Shown: positions 1 through 8,989, counted from the first letter of the stretch. The stretch is 64,000 nt of DNA from Arthrobacter sp. M2012083 (GCF_000281065.1 NZ_AKKK01000066.1:41936-105935); one strand, 5' to 3'. Translations and numbers: made by a program. The notes: generated by a model from the sequence alone, not told the origin.

Positions 1-1051
1 AGACGGCGTGGGCAACATGGCCGCCCATCGCGGCACGGAGCTTCCCGTAGACGAGTTTGTCGAACAAGGCGTGCTTGAGCTTCAAGCCAAGTCCCAGCGA
101 ACCGGACTCACGTGCTTTGGAGTAGGCGATTGCAGTATCCACTGCGCGGTGGAAGATGGCTCCCTTGCCGCCGTCCTCTGCCTTGGTCAGCGCCGAGTTG
201 TAGACCTTCTCGAAGACTCGGGGCACAGCCAGGATGAACGTCGGCTGGAAGCTCTGGAGGTCAGCCAACAGGTTCTTGATGTCCGGGGTGTGCGCCACCT
301 TCACCCCGCCGGCCACGGCAAGCACGGAAATGAAACGTGCGAAGACGTGGGCCAACGGGAGGAACATGATGGTCTTGGCAGACTCGTTGATGATTTCGGG
401 CAATGAAGCGCGGGCATTCTCGGAGAGCTCCACGAAGTTGCCGTGGGTCAGTTCGCAGCCCTTGGGCCTGCCGGTGGTGCCGGAGGTGTAGATAATCGTG
501 GCGAGATCCTTGAGTCCGGCTGAGGAACGGCGGGACTCCAGTTCGTCATCGGGGACGCCTGCACCTGCAGTGCGTAGCGCATCGAGTCCGGCGCCCTCAA
601 GCTGCCAGACGTTTGCCACCGATGTGATGTCCTCTGCGGCGACAGCCTGGCGGATGACGTCCTCATGGTGCGCTGCTTCGCCAAAGGCTGCCACAGCGCC
701 TGAGTCGCCCAGGTTCCATGCCACTTGTGAAGGCGACGACGTTTCGTAGATCGGGACAGAGACGGCTCCGGCAAACCAGATGGCGAAGTCCACGAGTGAC
801 CATTCGTAGCGAGTGCGGGACATGATGCCCACACGATCGCCCACGCCGACTCCACTGGCAATGAGGCCCTTTGCCAAGGCCCTCACGTCTTGCAGGAAGT
901 CTTTTGCACGGATGTCCTGCCACTGCCCATTGCCGTCCAACTTGGAAAACAATGCAGGGTTGGATGCCTTTTCTGCCTCTCGGATCACGAGGTCCGTGAT
1001 GTTGGTTTCCGGGGCGATGTTCACGAGGGGAGGAACACTGATTTCACGCAC
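1..1051 (-). CDS. Long-chain fatty acid--CoA ligase (AMP-forming), 3' part outside window
   Basis: This is an acyl-CoA synthetase of the ANL superfamily, which activates fatty acids to acyl-AMP and then acyl-CoA. About 350 N-terminal residues are visible and the gene runs off the left edge. The GTG start at 1051 is preceded by a clear AAAGGAG ribosome site. The protein begins with REISVPPLVN, then shows the early adenylate-fold motif GDRVGIMSRTRYEW, and carries the P-loop-like signature IYTSGTTGRPKG about residues 165-176. The second half of the AMP-binding domain and the C-terminal lid are not in the window. Length and position suggest the FadD15 type, as in the M. tuberculosis order fadD15-plsC-aroG-pknL. 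Chain-length preference cannot be read from sequence. Confidence 0.93.
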   Translation of the reverse strand, partial: MREISVPPLVNIAPETNITDLVIREAEKASNPALFSKLDGNGQWQDIRAKDFLQDVRALAKGLIASGVGVGDRVGIMSRTRYEWSLVDFAIWFAGAVSVPIYETSSPSQVAWNLGDSGAVAAFGEAAHHEDVIRQAVAAEDITSVANVWQLEGAGLDALRTAGAGVPDDELESRRSSAGLKDLATIIYTSGTTGRPKGCELTHGNFVELSENARASLPEIINESAKTIMFLPLAHVFARFISVLAVAGGVKVAHTPDIKNLLADLQSFQPTFILAVPRVFEKVYNSALTKAEDGGKGAIFHRAVDTAIAYSKARESGSLGLGLKLKHALFDKLVYGKLRAAMGGHVAHAV

Positions 1052-1227
1052 GGTAGCTCCTTTGATATCCACGGGCCACGAGGGGCTGCTTCCACTCTAG
1101 TATGCCCGCTCGCGGAGGTGTGTTCTATTTCACCTACTGGCGAGTAACTTTACGGATGAGCCGTGTATTCAAGCAACTCGATGCCATCCATGCCCAGGCG
1201 ATGCCGGTGCTGCCCCGCCCTGCGGAA

Positions 1228-1233
1228 TAGGAT
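1228..1233 (+). promoter_or_regulatory. -10 box of leaderless ROK kinase transcript
   Basis: TAGGAT ends exactly 6 nt before the ATG at 1240, so transcription should begin on or next to the A of the start codon. No properly spaced Shine-Dalgarno is present. No good -35 element is visible. Confidence 0.55.
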
Positions 1234-1239
1234 GAGGGG

Positions 1240-2298
1240 ATGCCCGCATTACGGTCCAGTTCCCTGGTCAGACCCAAGCCACCTGCCTCGGCATGGAGGG
1301 ATGTGCCTTGGGCTGCCCGACGAAGCCATTTGGGCCGTCGCGGACTGGCGATCGGAATCGACATCGGCGGCACCAAGGTAGCCGCTGGTGTTGTGGACGC
1401 AGAGGGGCGGGTCCTCGCCGAGGCGCGCAGGTCCACGCCAGGCGCGGACCCCCGAGCTGTCGAGCAGACCATTGTGGAGCTGGTGGACGAGCTCAGTGCA
1501 GGACACCGGATCGCTTCAGTGGGCATCGGTGCCGCAGGATGGATGGACCTCGACGGCGGCACTGTGCTGTTCAGCCCCCATCTGGCCTGGCGTAACGAGC
1601 CGCTGAGGGAAAGCCTCCAGAAGTTGCTGAGGCGTCCAGTACTACTCACGAACGACGCCGATGCTGCCGCGTGGGCTGAGTGGCGCTTTGGCTCAGGCCA
1701 AGGTGAAAGCCGCCTGGTCTGCATCACACTGGGCACAGGCATTGGAGGTGCCATGGTCATGGATGGCCGCGTGGAACGGGGACGATACGGCGTGGCCGGG
1801 GAATTCGGTCACCAGATTATTTTCCCCGGGGGACACCGCTGCGAATGCGGTAACCGCGGCTGCTGGGAGCAGTACGCCTCCGGTAACGCGCTGGGCCGTG
1901 AAGCCCGGCAGCTGGTACGGACCAATTCCCCCGCAGGCCGTGCCCTGTTGGAGAAGGCAGGCGGGACTGCTGAGAACCTGTCAGGCGCAGCCGTGACCTC
2001 GCTGGCACTTGCGGGCGATGCCACGTCCCGCGAACTCCTCGCCGACCAAGGCGAATGGTTGGGACTGGGTTTGGCCAACCTCGCAGCAGCACTTGACCCC
2101 GGGATGTTCGTCATAGGCGGGGGACTGTGTGACGCGGGGGAGTTGCTCGCCGGACCTGCCCGTGAGTCATTCGCGAAGAATCTGACAGGGCGGGGTTTCC
2201 GTCCCATGGCGAGGATCGAGCTCGCGGCCCTCGGCCCGCGTGCCGGCATGATCGGCGCAGCAGACCTGTCACGCGTCAGCGGACGGGCGCGCAGCTAA
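1240..2298 (+). CDS. ROK family glucokinase
   Basis: This is an ATP-dependent sugar kinase of the ROK family (352 aa), most likely glucokinase, which feeds glucose into glycolysis. The ATP-binding motif GIDIGGTK is at 39-46, the catalytic region NDADAAAWAEW is near 135-145, and the phosphate loop GTGIGGA follows. The ROK zinc motif appears as CECGNRGCWEQ. The first 38 residues are an Arg/Pro/Ser-rich extension not usual for the family. I kept this start because a TAGGAT -10 hexamer sits 6 nt upstream, the spacing shared by several genes here. A second glucokinase (polyphosphate type) lies at 44072-44890. Sugar specificity is inferred, since ROK kinases also act on mannose or GlcNAc. Confidence 0.85.
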   Translation: MPALRSSSLVRPKPPASAWRDVPWAARRSHLGRRGLAIGIDIGGTKVAAGVVDAEGRVLAEARRSTPGADPRAVEQTIVELVDELSAGHRIASVGIGAAGWMDLDGGTVLFSPHLAWRNEPLRESLQKLLRRPVLLTNDADAAAWAEWRFGSGQGESRLVCITLGTGIGGAMVMDGRVERGRYGVAGEFGHQIIFPGGHRCECGNRGCWEQYASGNALGREARQLVRTNSPAGRALLEKAGGTAENLSGAAVTSLALAGDATSRELLADQGEWLGLGLANLAAALDPGMFVIGGGLCDAGELLAGPARESFAKNLTGRGFRPMARIELAALGPRAGMIGAADLSRVSGRARS

Positions 2299-2328
2299 GC
2301 TTGCCACGCCGGGACCGGCTCCGTGCCC

Positions 2329-2901
2329 CTAGAGGCGGGCGCCGTCGTCGTCCTCATTCTTTTCCTGCGGAAGCCGCATGATGAGGTAGAGCACAGACGC
2401 CACGAAAATGCCGACAATGCCAAGAATTGCCGTCAATGGCGCGGACCGCCAAAACATGGCCGTGAAAAGCAAAGCAATGGGTCCGCCCACGGCACCCACC
2501 CACGCCAGCATGACCAGCGGCTCAGTTCCGGCCAGGCTTGGCGGATCCTCAGGAACGAAGGTGTGGTCCTCGTCCTCGTCTTCGACTTCGAAGTCACGAG
2601 GTCCGGACGGTCGGACTCCCGCTTCGGCATCGGCATGCACTGCCGCCGGGTCAGGTAACGGTTCCGGGGCAGGGGCGGACAACCCGAGTGGATCGAAGTC
2701 CTTGAAAGTCCTTCCGGACTCCGGCTGAAGCCCGGCCTCGGAGCCCGGAGCCTCGTTGATGTCGTGCGGCGTCGCGTGCTTCGGCGATTCCCCTTCGGGG
2801 CCTGACTGTGTGGCCTCCAGCCGGGCCACCAGATCCTGCCACACGGCGTCGTCGTCCTTGTTTGCGCTTTGATCAGCGGAATTGGGATCAGGCCTGTTCA
2901 T
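2329..2901 (-). CDS. Acidic two-helix membrane protein, function unknown
   Basis: This is a 190-aa protein of no recognised family. The first ~120 residues are hydrophilic and rich in Asp, Glu and Pro, and probably disordered. Two hydrophobic helices follow, about residues 128-151 (beginning PLVMLAWVGAVGG) and 155-175 (ILGIVGIFVASVLYL), and the tail is short and charged. The start is an ATG with AAAAGGAC upstream. It lies inside the last codons of the upstream hydrolase (14-nt overlap), so the two are translationally coupled. It forms the end of a three-gene minus-strand operon with two alpha/beta hydrolases. A role as a membrane partner of those hydrolases is only a guess from position. Confidence 0.8.
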   Translation of the reverse strand: MNRPDPNSADQSANKDDDAVWQDLVARLEATQSGPEGESPKHATPHDINEAPGSEAGLQPESGRTFKDFDPLGLSAPAPEPLPDPAAVHADAEAGVRPSGPRDFEVEDEDEDHTFVPEDPPSLAGTEPLVMLAWVGAVGGPIALLFTAMFWRSAPLTAILGIVGIFVASVLYLIMRLPQEKNEDDDGARL

Positions 2902-3691
2902 GGGCTGTGTCCTTTTCGGGGGAGAGCCCGTGCCCGGCCAGGGCCGCTACGGTCTTCTGAATAAAGTCGACTGTCCCGGAGAAAATCTCCGGAGCGTCAT
3001 TATCAAGGGTGGCAACATGGTGGCTGTTGTGGAGGTAGCTGACATCCACCGGTGCCTGAACCCGGGATCTGAGGAACTCCAGGCTCGCGTTCGAGATGAC
3101 GTTGTCAACGGTTGACTTGTAGACCCGAACGGGTGAGCTGATGCGCGGCAGGATGGCCGCGGTGTCCTTGTACATCTTCTTGAGCTGGTGGGCCGCCGCA
3201 ACGGGCGTCCGGGCGTAGGCACCTTCGTCCTGGTCCGGTTTGAGGATGTCGTTGGCGATGGCCGGAGTTGTTTTCACCACATACTTGAGGGCAGCGACGA
3301 TGACAGCCCGCGGATCGTCCAAAACGAGTCCAGGGTTCACCACCACTGTCCCTGCAATGGGACGCGTGGCTGCTATCCGCAAGGCCAGCGTTCCGCCCAT
3401 GGACAAACCGGCAGAGAAAACGTAATCGCACTCGGAAGCCAGCTCAAGGTACGCATCATCCACGGCGCGGTGCCACTCCCGCCACGAGCGGGTGGCCATG
3501 TCTTGCCACGTGGTGCCATGTCCGGGCAGCAACGGCAGCCTGACGGCGTAGCCGGATGCAGCGAGGTGTTCGGCCCACGGCCTGACGCTGTGCGGACTTC
3601 CCGTGAACCCGTGGGACATGACCACACCGACGCGCGGACCGGCACCCTTCCAGCTGCTGTGGAACGGCGAAAAGTCGGGGAGCATTTTCAT
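2888..3691 (-). CDS. Alpha/beta hydrolase, carboxylesterase/monoacylglycerol lipase type (copy 2)
   Basis: This is a serine hydrolase of 267 aa. The oxyanion-loop motif HGFTGSP is at 27-33 and the nucleophile elbow GLSMGG has Ser97. A C-terminal acid in STVDNVIS and a histidine in HHVATLD complete the triad. Substrates are probably short-chain esters or monoacylglycerols. It closely resembles the gene immediately upstream (3688-4476), with the same HGFTGSP, PLLPGHGT and GLSMGG blocks, so the pair arose by tandem duplication. Its ATG overlaps the upstream stop by 4 nt. No signal peptide is seen, so it is probably cytoplasmic. Confidence 0.9.
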   Translation of the reverse strand: MKMLPDFSPFHSSWKGAGPRVGVVMSHGFTGSPHSVRPWAEHLAASGYAVRLPLLPGHGTTWQDMATRSWREWHRAVDDAYLELASECDYVFSAGLSMGGTLALRIAATRPIAGTVVVNPGLVLDDPRAVIVAALKYVVKTTPAIANDILKPDQDEGAYARTPVAAAHQLKKMYKDTAAILPRISSPVRVYKSTVDNVISNASLEFLRSRVQAPVDVSYLHNSHHVATLDNDAPEIFSGTVDFIQKTVAALAGHGLSPEKDTAHEQA

Positions 3692-4476
3692 GATGACTCT
3701 GAGGCTACTCTGTCCCCGGCACGCTGGCGGAAAAAGCCGGCCGATTCTTCAAAAATGGTGGGTGCGTCAACATCCAGCGTGGCTACGTGTCCGCTGTGTG
3801 GAAGCGTGACCACTGTGAGGCGCGAGGAGTCGATGTACTTGCTGATGGTGGCCACTGAGCTCGGCGGGATGACGTCGTCAACCGAGGACTTGAACACCAG
3901 CGCGGGAGCCTCCACGTGCGGCAGGCCCCGGGTAGCTGCGCGGAAAAGCTTTTTGAGTTCGTGGACGGACTTAAGTGGCGTCTTGGAGTAGTCGCCTTCC
4001 TCGATCGTTATGGGCGCGGGCCTGTCCTCCACTATGGGGGTGGTAGTGGGCATGACGTACTTCAACGCGCCGACGTACCGCACCCGGCGGTCGTAGAAGC
4101 TCAGCCCCGGGTTCACCAGGACCAGTCCGGGAACTTCATGGCGGGAGGCCACCCGCAGAGCCAAGGCTCCGCCCATGGAGAGTCCAGCCACGAAACACGT
4201 CTCCGTCTTCGCCGCAAGATCCAAATAACTTTGCTCGAAGGTCCGGTACCAGTCCTGCCACCTTGTGGTGGCGAGGTCACGCCAACTGGTGCCATGCCCG
4301 GGAAGGAGGGGCACTGAGACTGCGAAGCCCTGCTTGGCGAGGTATTCGGCCCAAGGGAGGACGCTGAGGGGACTTCCGGTGAAGCCGTGGCAAATCGCCA
4401 CGCCGATGGATGCGTTGGCTCCATGTCCGGCATGGTGGAAAGCGAGCGGCGCGGCGGTTTTGTTGCGTTCCGTCAT
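3688..4476 (-). CDS. Alpha/beta hydrolase, carboxylesterase/monoacylglycerol lipase type (copy 1)
   Basis: This is a serine hydrolase of 262 aa and the first gene of the minus-strand hydrolase operon. The oxyanion motif HGFTGSP is at 30-36, the nucleophile Ser100 lies in GLSMGG, the acid is in SSVDDVIP, and the histidine is in SGHVATLD. It is a paralogue of the next gene, which it overlaps by 4 nt. The ATG at 4476 diverges from plsC across a short 110-bp gap. Family knowledge suggests an esterase or monoacylglycerol lipase. The adjacency to plsC and the acyl-CoA ligase hints at lipid turnover, which is inference. Confidence 0.9.
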   Translation of the reverse strand: MTERNKTAAPLAFHHAGHGANASIGVAICHGFTGSPLSVLPWAEYLAKQGFAVSVPLLPGHGTSWRDLATTRWQDWYRTFEQSYLDLAAKTETCFVAGLSMGGALALRVASRHEVPGLVLVNPGLSFYDRRVRYVGALKYVMPTTTPIVEDRPAPITIEEGDYSKTPLKSVHELKKLFRAATRGLPHVEAPALVFKSSVDDVIPPSSVATISKYIDSSRLTVVTLPHSGHVATLDVDAPTIFEESAGFFRQRAGDRVASESS

Positions 4477-4586
4477 GCGTCCATCGTGTCACTGTTCCTG
4501 ACATTTCTCACTGGAGTAGGGTTGCAGTTGAGTGCCGGCCGGGTTGCCCGGGTGCATGCCAACCAATCGGCCGTGAGAGGACAAAC

Positions 4587-5378
4587 GTGTTCTATTGGGT
4601 CATGAAGAGGATCTTTCTCGGTCCCATCCTCAAGCTCCTGTTCCGTCCTTGGGTGAAGGGACTGGACAACGTTCCTGAAAGCGGAGCTGCCATCCTGGCC
4701 TCCAACCACTTGTCCTTCTCGGACTCCATCTTCCTGCCCTTGATGGTTCATCGTCCGGTGATCTTCCTGGCCAAGTCCGAGTACTTCACAGGAAAAGGAC
4801 TCAAAGGCCGGCTGACCGCGCTGTTCTTCAGGTTGAGCAATCAACTGCCGATGGACCGTTCCGGCGGCGCGGCGTCGGAAATGTCACTGCAGGCAGGTAA
4901 GGACGTCCTGAACTCCGGAGGCTTGCTGGGGATCTATCCGGAGGGCACGCGCAGCCCGGATGCCCGGCTCTACCGCGGCAAGGTGGGCGTGGCCAAGCTG
5001 GCACTCCAAACACGCGTTCCCGTGGTGCCCGTGGCAATGATCGGGACGGAGAAAGTCCAGCCCATCGGCAAACGACTCCCCAACATCCGCCGGATCGGCC
5101 TGATCTTCGGACAGCCTCTGGACTTTAGCCGCTACTACGGCATGGAAGACGACCGGCTGATCCAGAGGGCTGTGACAGATGAAATCATGTATGAACTGAT
5201 GCGGCTTTCCGGCCAGGAATACGTGGACGAGTACGCAGCAGTGGTCAAGGCCCAGTTGGCTGGCAAAGGCCCGGAGCCTGTCCATAAGATCGAGGTTGCC
5301 GAAGACGTAACATCCGACATTGCGGAGGACAGGGATGAACCCCGAGGTGACGGAAACGGATCAGCGGAGAAACTGTGA
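4587..5378 (+). CDS. 1-acyl-sn-glycerol-3-phosphate acyltransferase (PlsC-like)
   Basis: This membrane-associated acyltransferase of 263 aa transfers an acyl chain to lysophosphatidic acid in phospholipid synthesis. The catalytic motif NHLSFSD (NHX4D) is near residues 38-44 and the glycerol-phosphate-binding EGTRSPD is near 119-125. I placed the start at GTG 4587 (protein MFYWVMKRI) because GAGAGG lies 6 nt upstream. A longer reading from 4410 would run back through the divergent promoter region. The last ~40 residues are acidic and probably disordered. Position next to the DAHP synthase matches Rv2182c in M. tuberculosis. Confidence 0.9.
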   Translation: MFYWVMKRIFLGPILKLLFRPWVKGLDNVPESGAAILASNHLSFSDSIFLPLMVHRPVIFLAKSEYFTGKGLKGRLTALFFRLSNQLPMDRSGGAASEMSLQAGKDVLNSGGLLGIYPEGTRSPDARLYRGKVGVAKLALQTRVPVVPVAMIGTEKVQPIGKRLPNIRRIGLIFGQPLDFSRYYGMEDDRLIQRAVTDEIMYELMRLSGQEYVDEYAAVVKAQLAGKGPEPVHKIEVAEDVTSDIAEDRDEPRGDGNGSAEKL

Positions 5379-5432
5379 CGTAGGCGGCGGCATCGGTTAC
5401 GGCTGCAGTCCCGCAACCTTGCCGTGGGCTAC

Positions 5433-5438
5433 TACTCT
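5433..5438 (+). promoter_or_regulatory. -10 box of leaderless DAHP synthase transcript
   Basis: TACTCT ends 6 nt before the GTG at 5445, which places the transcription start on the start codon. The GAAGG just before the GTG is too close to serve as a normal ribosome site. Confidence 0.5.
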
Positions 5439-5444
5439 TGAAGG

Positions 5445-6848
5445 GTGACTGAGCTAACCGCGAACACCGCACCCTCCGCAGCAGACCCTCTCGCAAGCAC
5501 CTCCCAGAGCGGGGCAGCGAACTATCCCGGGCTCGACGCTTGGCGGGACCTGCCCATTTCCCAGCAGCCCACATGGTCCAACACTGAGGTCTTCAAGGCT
5601 TCCGTCAAGGAACTCTCGGTGGTGCCCCCCTTGGTGTTCGCGGGCGAAGTGGACGTCCTGAGGGAGCGCCTTGCTGCCGCTGCCCAGGGCAAAGCCTTCC
5701 TCCTGCAGGGCGGTGACTGCGCTGAAACTTTTGAGGCCGCTACCGCGGACAAGATCAGTGCCCGGGTCAAAACAATCCTCCAGATGGCCGTGGTCCTCAC
5801 ATACGGCGCTGCCATGCCTGTCATCAAAATGGGGCGGATGGCCGGCCAGTTCGCGAAGCCGCGCTCTTCCAATGACGAGACCCGCGACGGCGTGACGCTT
5901 CCCGCGTACCGCGGCGACATCGTCAACGGCTATGATTTCACCCCGGAATCCCGCGCCCACGACGCCGGTCGGATGCTCCAGGCGTACCACACGTCCGCGT
6001 CCACGCTGAACCTCATCCGCGCCTTTACCCAAGGCGGCTTCGCCGATCTCCGCCTGGTTCACCAGTGGAACAAGGGGTTCACCGAGAACCCGGCACACGC
6101 GCGCTACGAATCGCTGGCGCGCGACATCGATCGTGCCATCAGCTTCATGGACTCCTGCGGCGCCGACTTTGAGGCACTTAAGCGCGTCGAGTTCTTTGCC
6201 AGCCACGAAGCATTGCTGCTCGACTACGAGCGCGCATTGACCCGCATCGATTCGCGTACCGGCTTGCCTTACGACACGTCCGCGCACTTCCTGTGGATTG
6301 GCGAGCGGACCCGGGAACTGGACCACGCCCACGTTGACTTCCTGTCCCGCGTGCGAAACCCCATCGGCGTCAAGCTTGGGCCAACCACCAGCGGAGACGA
6401 TGCCCTGCGCCTCATCGACAAACTGGACCCCAACCGCGAACCGGGCCGCCTCACGTTCATCACCCGCATGGGCGCCGGCAACATCCGCGAGAAGCTGCCG
6501 GCCGTCGTCGAACGCGTCACTGCTTCCGGTGCGCAGGTGCTGTGGGTGACCGATCCGATGCACGGCAACACGGTCACGTCGCCCAACGGCTACAAGACGC
6601 GCAACTTCGATGACGTTATTGACGAAGTGCGTGGATTCTTCGAAGTCCACCACGCCCTGGGCACAGTCCCGGGCGGACTGCACGTTGAAATGACCGGCGA
6701 TGACGTCGCCGAGTGCTTGGGCGGTGCCGACCCGATCGACCAGGACGCGTTCCTGGACCGTTATGAGTCGGTGTGTGATCCTCGCCTGAACCACATGCAG
6801 TCCCTTGAGATGGCCTTCCTGGTGGCAGGAGCCCTCTCCAAGAGGTAG
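5445..6848 (+). CDS. aroG: 3-deoxy-7-phosphoheptulonate synthase, class II
   Basis: This enzyme (467 aa) condenses phosphoenolpyruvate and erythrose 4-phosphate, the first step of the shikimate pathway to aromatic amino acids. Class II features are clear: GDCAETFEA near 89-97 with the metal cysteine, FAKPRS, the GSRTGLPYDTSAHFLWIGERTR-type active-site block near 270-290, GVKLGPTTS, and the metal ligands in WVTDPMHGN and HVEMTGDDV. The GTG start lacks a usable ribosome site and fits a leaderless mRNA. The size equals that of plant-type and mycobacterial AroG. A strong hairpin follows the stop. Neighbours (plsC, PASTA kinase) match the Rv2178c context. Confidence 0.96.
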   Translation: MTELTANTAPSAADPLASTSQSGAANYPGLDAWRDLPISQQPTWSNTEVFKASVKELSVVPPLVFAGEVDVLRERLAAAAQGKAFLLQGGDCAETFEAATADKISARVKTILQMAVVLTYGAAMPVIKMGRMAGQFAKPRSSNDETRDGVTLPAYRGDIVNGYDFTPESRAHDAGRMLQAYHTSASTLNLIRAFTQGGFADLRLVHQWNKGFTENPAHARYESLARDIDRAISFMDSCGADFEALKRVEFFASHEALLLDYERALTRIDSRTGLPYDTSAHFLWIGERTRELDHAHVDFLSRVRNPIGVKLGPTTSGDDALRLIDKLDPNREPGRLTFITRMGAGNIREKLPAVVERVTASGAQVLWVTDPMHGNTVTSPNGYKTRNFDDVIDEVRGFFEVHHALGTVPGGLHVEMTGDDVAECLGGADPIDQDAFLDRYESVCDPRLNHMQSLEMAFLVAGALSKR

Positions 6849-6854
6849 AGACTC

Positions 6855-6890
6855 AAAAGGCGCGGTCCGGATCTCCGGACCGCGCCTTTT
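6855..6890. terminator. Bidirectional rho-independent terminator
   Basis: Perfect 17-bp inverted repeat with a TC loop. It is flanked by A and T runs on the two sides and sits between the convergent aroG and PASTA kinase genes. Confidence 0.9.
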
Positions 6891-6901
6891 CCGTGGTGTT
6901 G

Positions 6902-8983
6902 CTAGACGACTGTCAGGGTGACCACTGAGTCTTCCGGTATCTCGGCATTGACCGGGTTCTGGTCCCGGACGGTACCGAAGAAGCCACCCAGGATTTTGTT
7001 GACCTCAACCTTGAAACCGAGCCTTTTCAGTTCCTTTTCAGCTTCATCGGCCTGCTTGCCGATGAAGCTGGGCACCTTCACCAACTTGGGTCCCTTGGAT
7101 ACAGTGAGCGTCACCGCTTCGCCCCGGACCAGGGTTCCGTTCGCAGGTATCTGGGAAACAACAGCGCCCTTGGGAACCGTCTTATCATTCACCGTCTCCG
7201 GAGCGATAACTGCTTTCAGCCCGGCATCCTGAATGGCCTTGACGGCTGCGTCCTGAGTCAATCCGCGCACATCGGGAACAGGAATGGGCTGGGGTCCCTT
7301 GGAGACCACCAGCGACACTGGGGTGCCATGCCTCACCTCTGTACCTTTGGCTGGGTCCTGCGAAATCACGACGCCGGCGGGAATCTTCTCGTCGAAGGCT
7401 TGCGTGACGTTGCCGAGGGCCATTTCAGCGGAATTCAAGGCAATCTTGGCCTCGTCCAACGTGCCACCGGTCAGATCGGGCAGGGCGAACAGCTGGGCCC
7501 CCTTGGAGACGAAAAGCGTGATGGGCTGGAACTTCCGAACCTCGGTGCCGGACTCCGGTTCGGTGCCAACGGCCAGCCCTGCAAGAATGTCGTCGTCGAA
7601 AACATCCTTCGGTTCTGATTGGAAGCCGGCAGTGCGGAGGAGCTGTTGTGCCTCGGCCACGGTTTTGTTCTTGACGTCCGGGACGGTTCCGGGCGATCCG
7701 GGTCCCATGCCAAAGAACCAACCGGCCGACGCGGCAAGCGTTGCGAGGATAACGATCACGATAGTCCAGATAATGCCGCGGCGGCGGGGGTTGCCCTCGC
7801 GTAGCGGGCGACTTGGAGTGGCAGCTGCTCGTGCGCGGTCTTTGCTCTCCTGCCGTTCGAGTCTCTTCAGCTCCCGTTTGCCGGGCCGGCGAAGGTCCGG
7901 TTCGTTCCCCGGATCAACAGCTGCGGCCTGCAGCCTGCCTGAAGCACCCGCAGCCATGATGGTGGTGGGGTTGCTCTGGTGGGCGATCAATTCCGTGGGA
8001 GAGGCAGTGGAGGCGATGGCCTCTGTGGGATTCCCGCCGGGAACCCCGGGTGCATCGGAACCGCCAAAGGCAGCGGTGGCCGCGGCGGGGGTGGGGGAGC
8101 CGGGCAATCGGGAGGACGCCTGCCTGCGGTCCAGTTCCTCGTCCGTCAGCGTGGTGCGGATGTGGCGGAGCTCGGTCAGCAAAGCAGTACCGTCCACGGG
8201 CCTGTTCTCCGCATCTACCGCTGTGCACCACTGCACCAGTTCATCAAGGTCCTGGGCGAGGCCGGGAGCGGCCTCCGAAGGACGTCCCACCACAGCATTG
8301 ACGTGCTGATAGGCAACCTGGATAGGAGAGTCTCCTGCGTAAGGTTGTTTGCCCGTCAACATCTCATAGAGCATGATGCCTGCCGAGTAGATGTCGCTGC
8401 GGGCATCTGCCGGCTGGCCGAGCACCAGCTCGGGAGCCAAGTACGCCACAGTGCCAATGAGGGCACCGGTACTGGTGTTGGCAGAGATCGCCCTGGCCAG
8501 TCCAAAGTCTCCCACTTTGATGCGTCCGTCGTCAGCAATGAGAACGTTCTCGGGCTTGACGTCACGGTGGATCAAGCCTGAGCGGTGGGCGGCGGCCAGG
8601 CCCTCGATGACAGGATCGATCAGCGCCAAGGCAAGGCGCGGCGGCAAGGCACCCTGTTCGTCAAGAGTGTCGCGAAGAGTATGTCCCTTGACGTACTCCA
8701 TGACCAGGTAGGCGATATGGCCGTCCTCGCCTTGGTCGAGGACGCCGACGATGTGCGGGTGCGACAGGCTCGCGGCCGCTTTTGCTTCGCGGCTTAGTCT
8801 CTCCAGGAAGGTGGGATCGTTGGCGAGGTGCGGGTGCAGGACTTTGAGGGCCACGTCGCGCTCCAAGCGCTGGTCCGTGGCCAGGTAGACAGTGGACATA
8901 CCGCCCCTCGCGAGGCGGGATCGGACCGTGTATCGGCCGTCTACGGTTGTCCCGATGAGGTGGTCCTGCGTTGGTTCTTGCAC
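6902..8983 (-). CDS. PASTA-domain Ser/Thr protein kinase (Stk1/PknB family)
   Basis: This transmembrane receptor-type kinase of about 693 aa couples cell wall state to protein phosphorylation. The N-terminal kinase domain (~18-275) has the ATP lysine in VALKV (about 47), catalytic HRDVKPEN (about 139-146), DFGLA and the GTVAYLAPE activation segment. A basic juxtamembrane stretch and one membrane helix near 400-420 follow. Four extracellular PASTA repeats then begin VPDVKN, LPDLTG, VPDVRG and VPSFIG. The -10 hexamer TAGGAT lies 6 nt before the GTG at 8983 and only 3 nt before the ATG at 8986, so I prefer 8983. It occupies the position of M. tuberculosis pknL and faces an Rv2175c homologue, the known PknL substrate. 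Confidence 0.95.
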   Translation of the reverse strand: MQEPTQDHLIGTTVDGRYTVRSRLARGGMSTVYLATDQRLERDVALKVLHPHLANDPTFLERLSREAKAAASLSHPHIVGVLDQGEDGHIAYLVMEYVKGHTLRDTLDEQGALPPRLALALIDPVIEGLAAAHRSGLIHRDVKPENVLIADDGRIKVGDFGLARAISANTSTGALIGTVAYLAPELVLGQPADARSDIYSAGIMLYEMLTGKQPYAGDSPIQVAYQHVNAVVGRPSEAAPGLAQDLDELVQWCTAVDAENRPVDGTALLTELRHIRTTLTDEELDRRQASSRLPGSPTPAAATAAFGGSDAPGVPGGNPTEAIASTASPTELIAHQSNPTTIMAAGASGRLQAAAVDPGNEPDLRRPGKRELKRLERQESKDRARAAATPSRPLREGNPRRRGIIWTIVIVILATLAASAGWFFGMGPGSPGTVPDVKNKTVAEAQQLLRTAGFQSEPKDVFDDDILAGLAVGTEPESGTEVRKFQPITLFVSKGAQLFALPDLTGGTLDEAKIALNSAEMALGNVTQAFDEKIPAGVVISQDPAKGTEVRHGTPVSLVVSKGPQPIPVPDVRGLTQDAAVKAIQDAGLKAVIAPETVNDKTVPKGAVVSQIPANGTLVRGEAVTLTVSKGPKLVKVPSFIGKQADEAEKELKRLGFKVEVNKILGGFFGTVRDQNPVNAEIPEDSVVTLTVV

Positions 8984-8989
8984 CATACG

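Noticed and set aside
3240..3425. Short plus-strand frames inside the hydrolase operon
   Set aside because: Shadows of the minus-strand hydrolases.
5454..6794. 446-aa open frame antisense to the DAHP synthase
   Set aside because: No family resemblance and it mirrors the codon bias of the real gene; high-GC antisense artefact.
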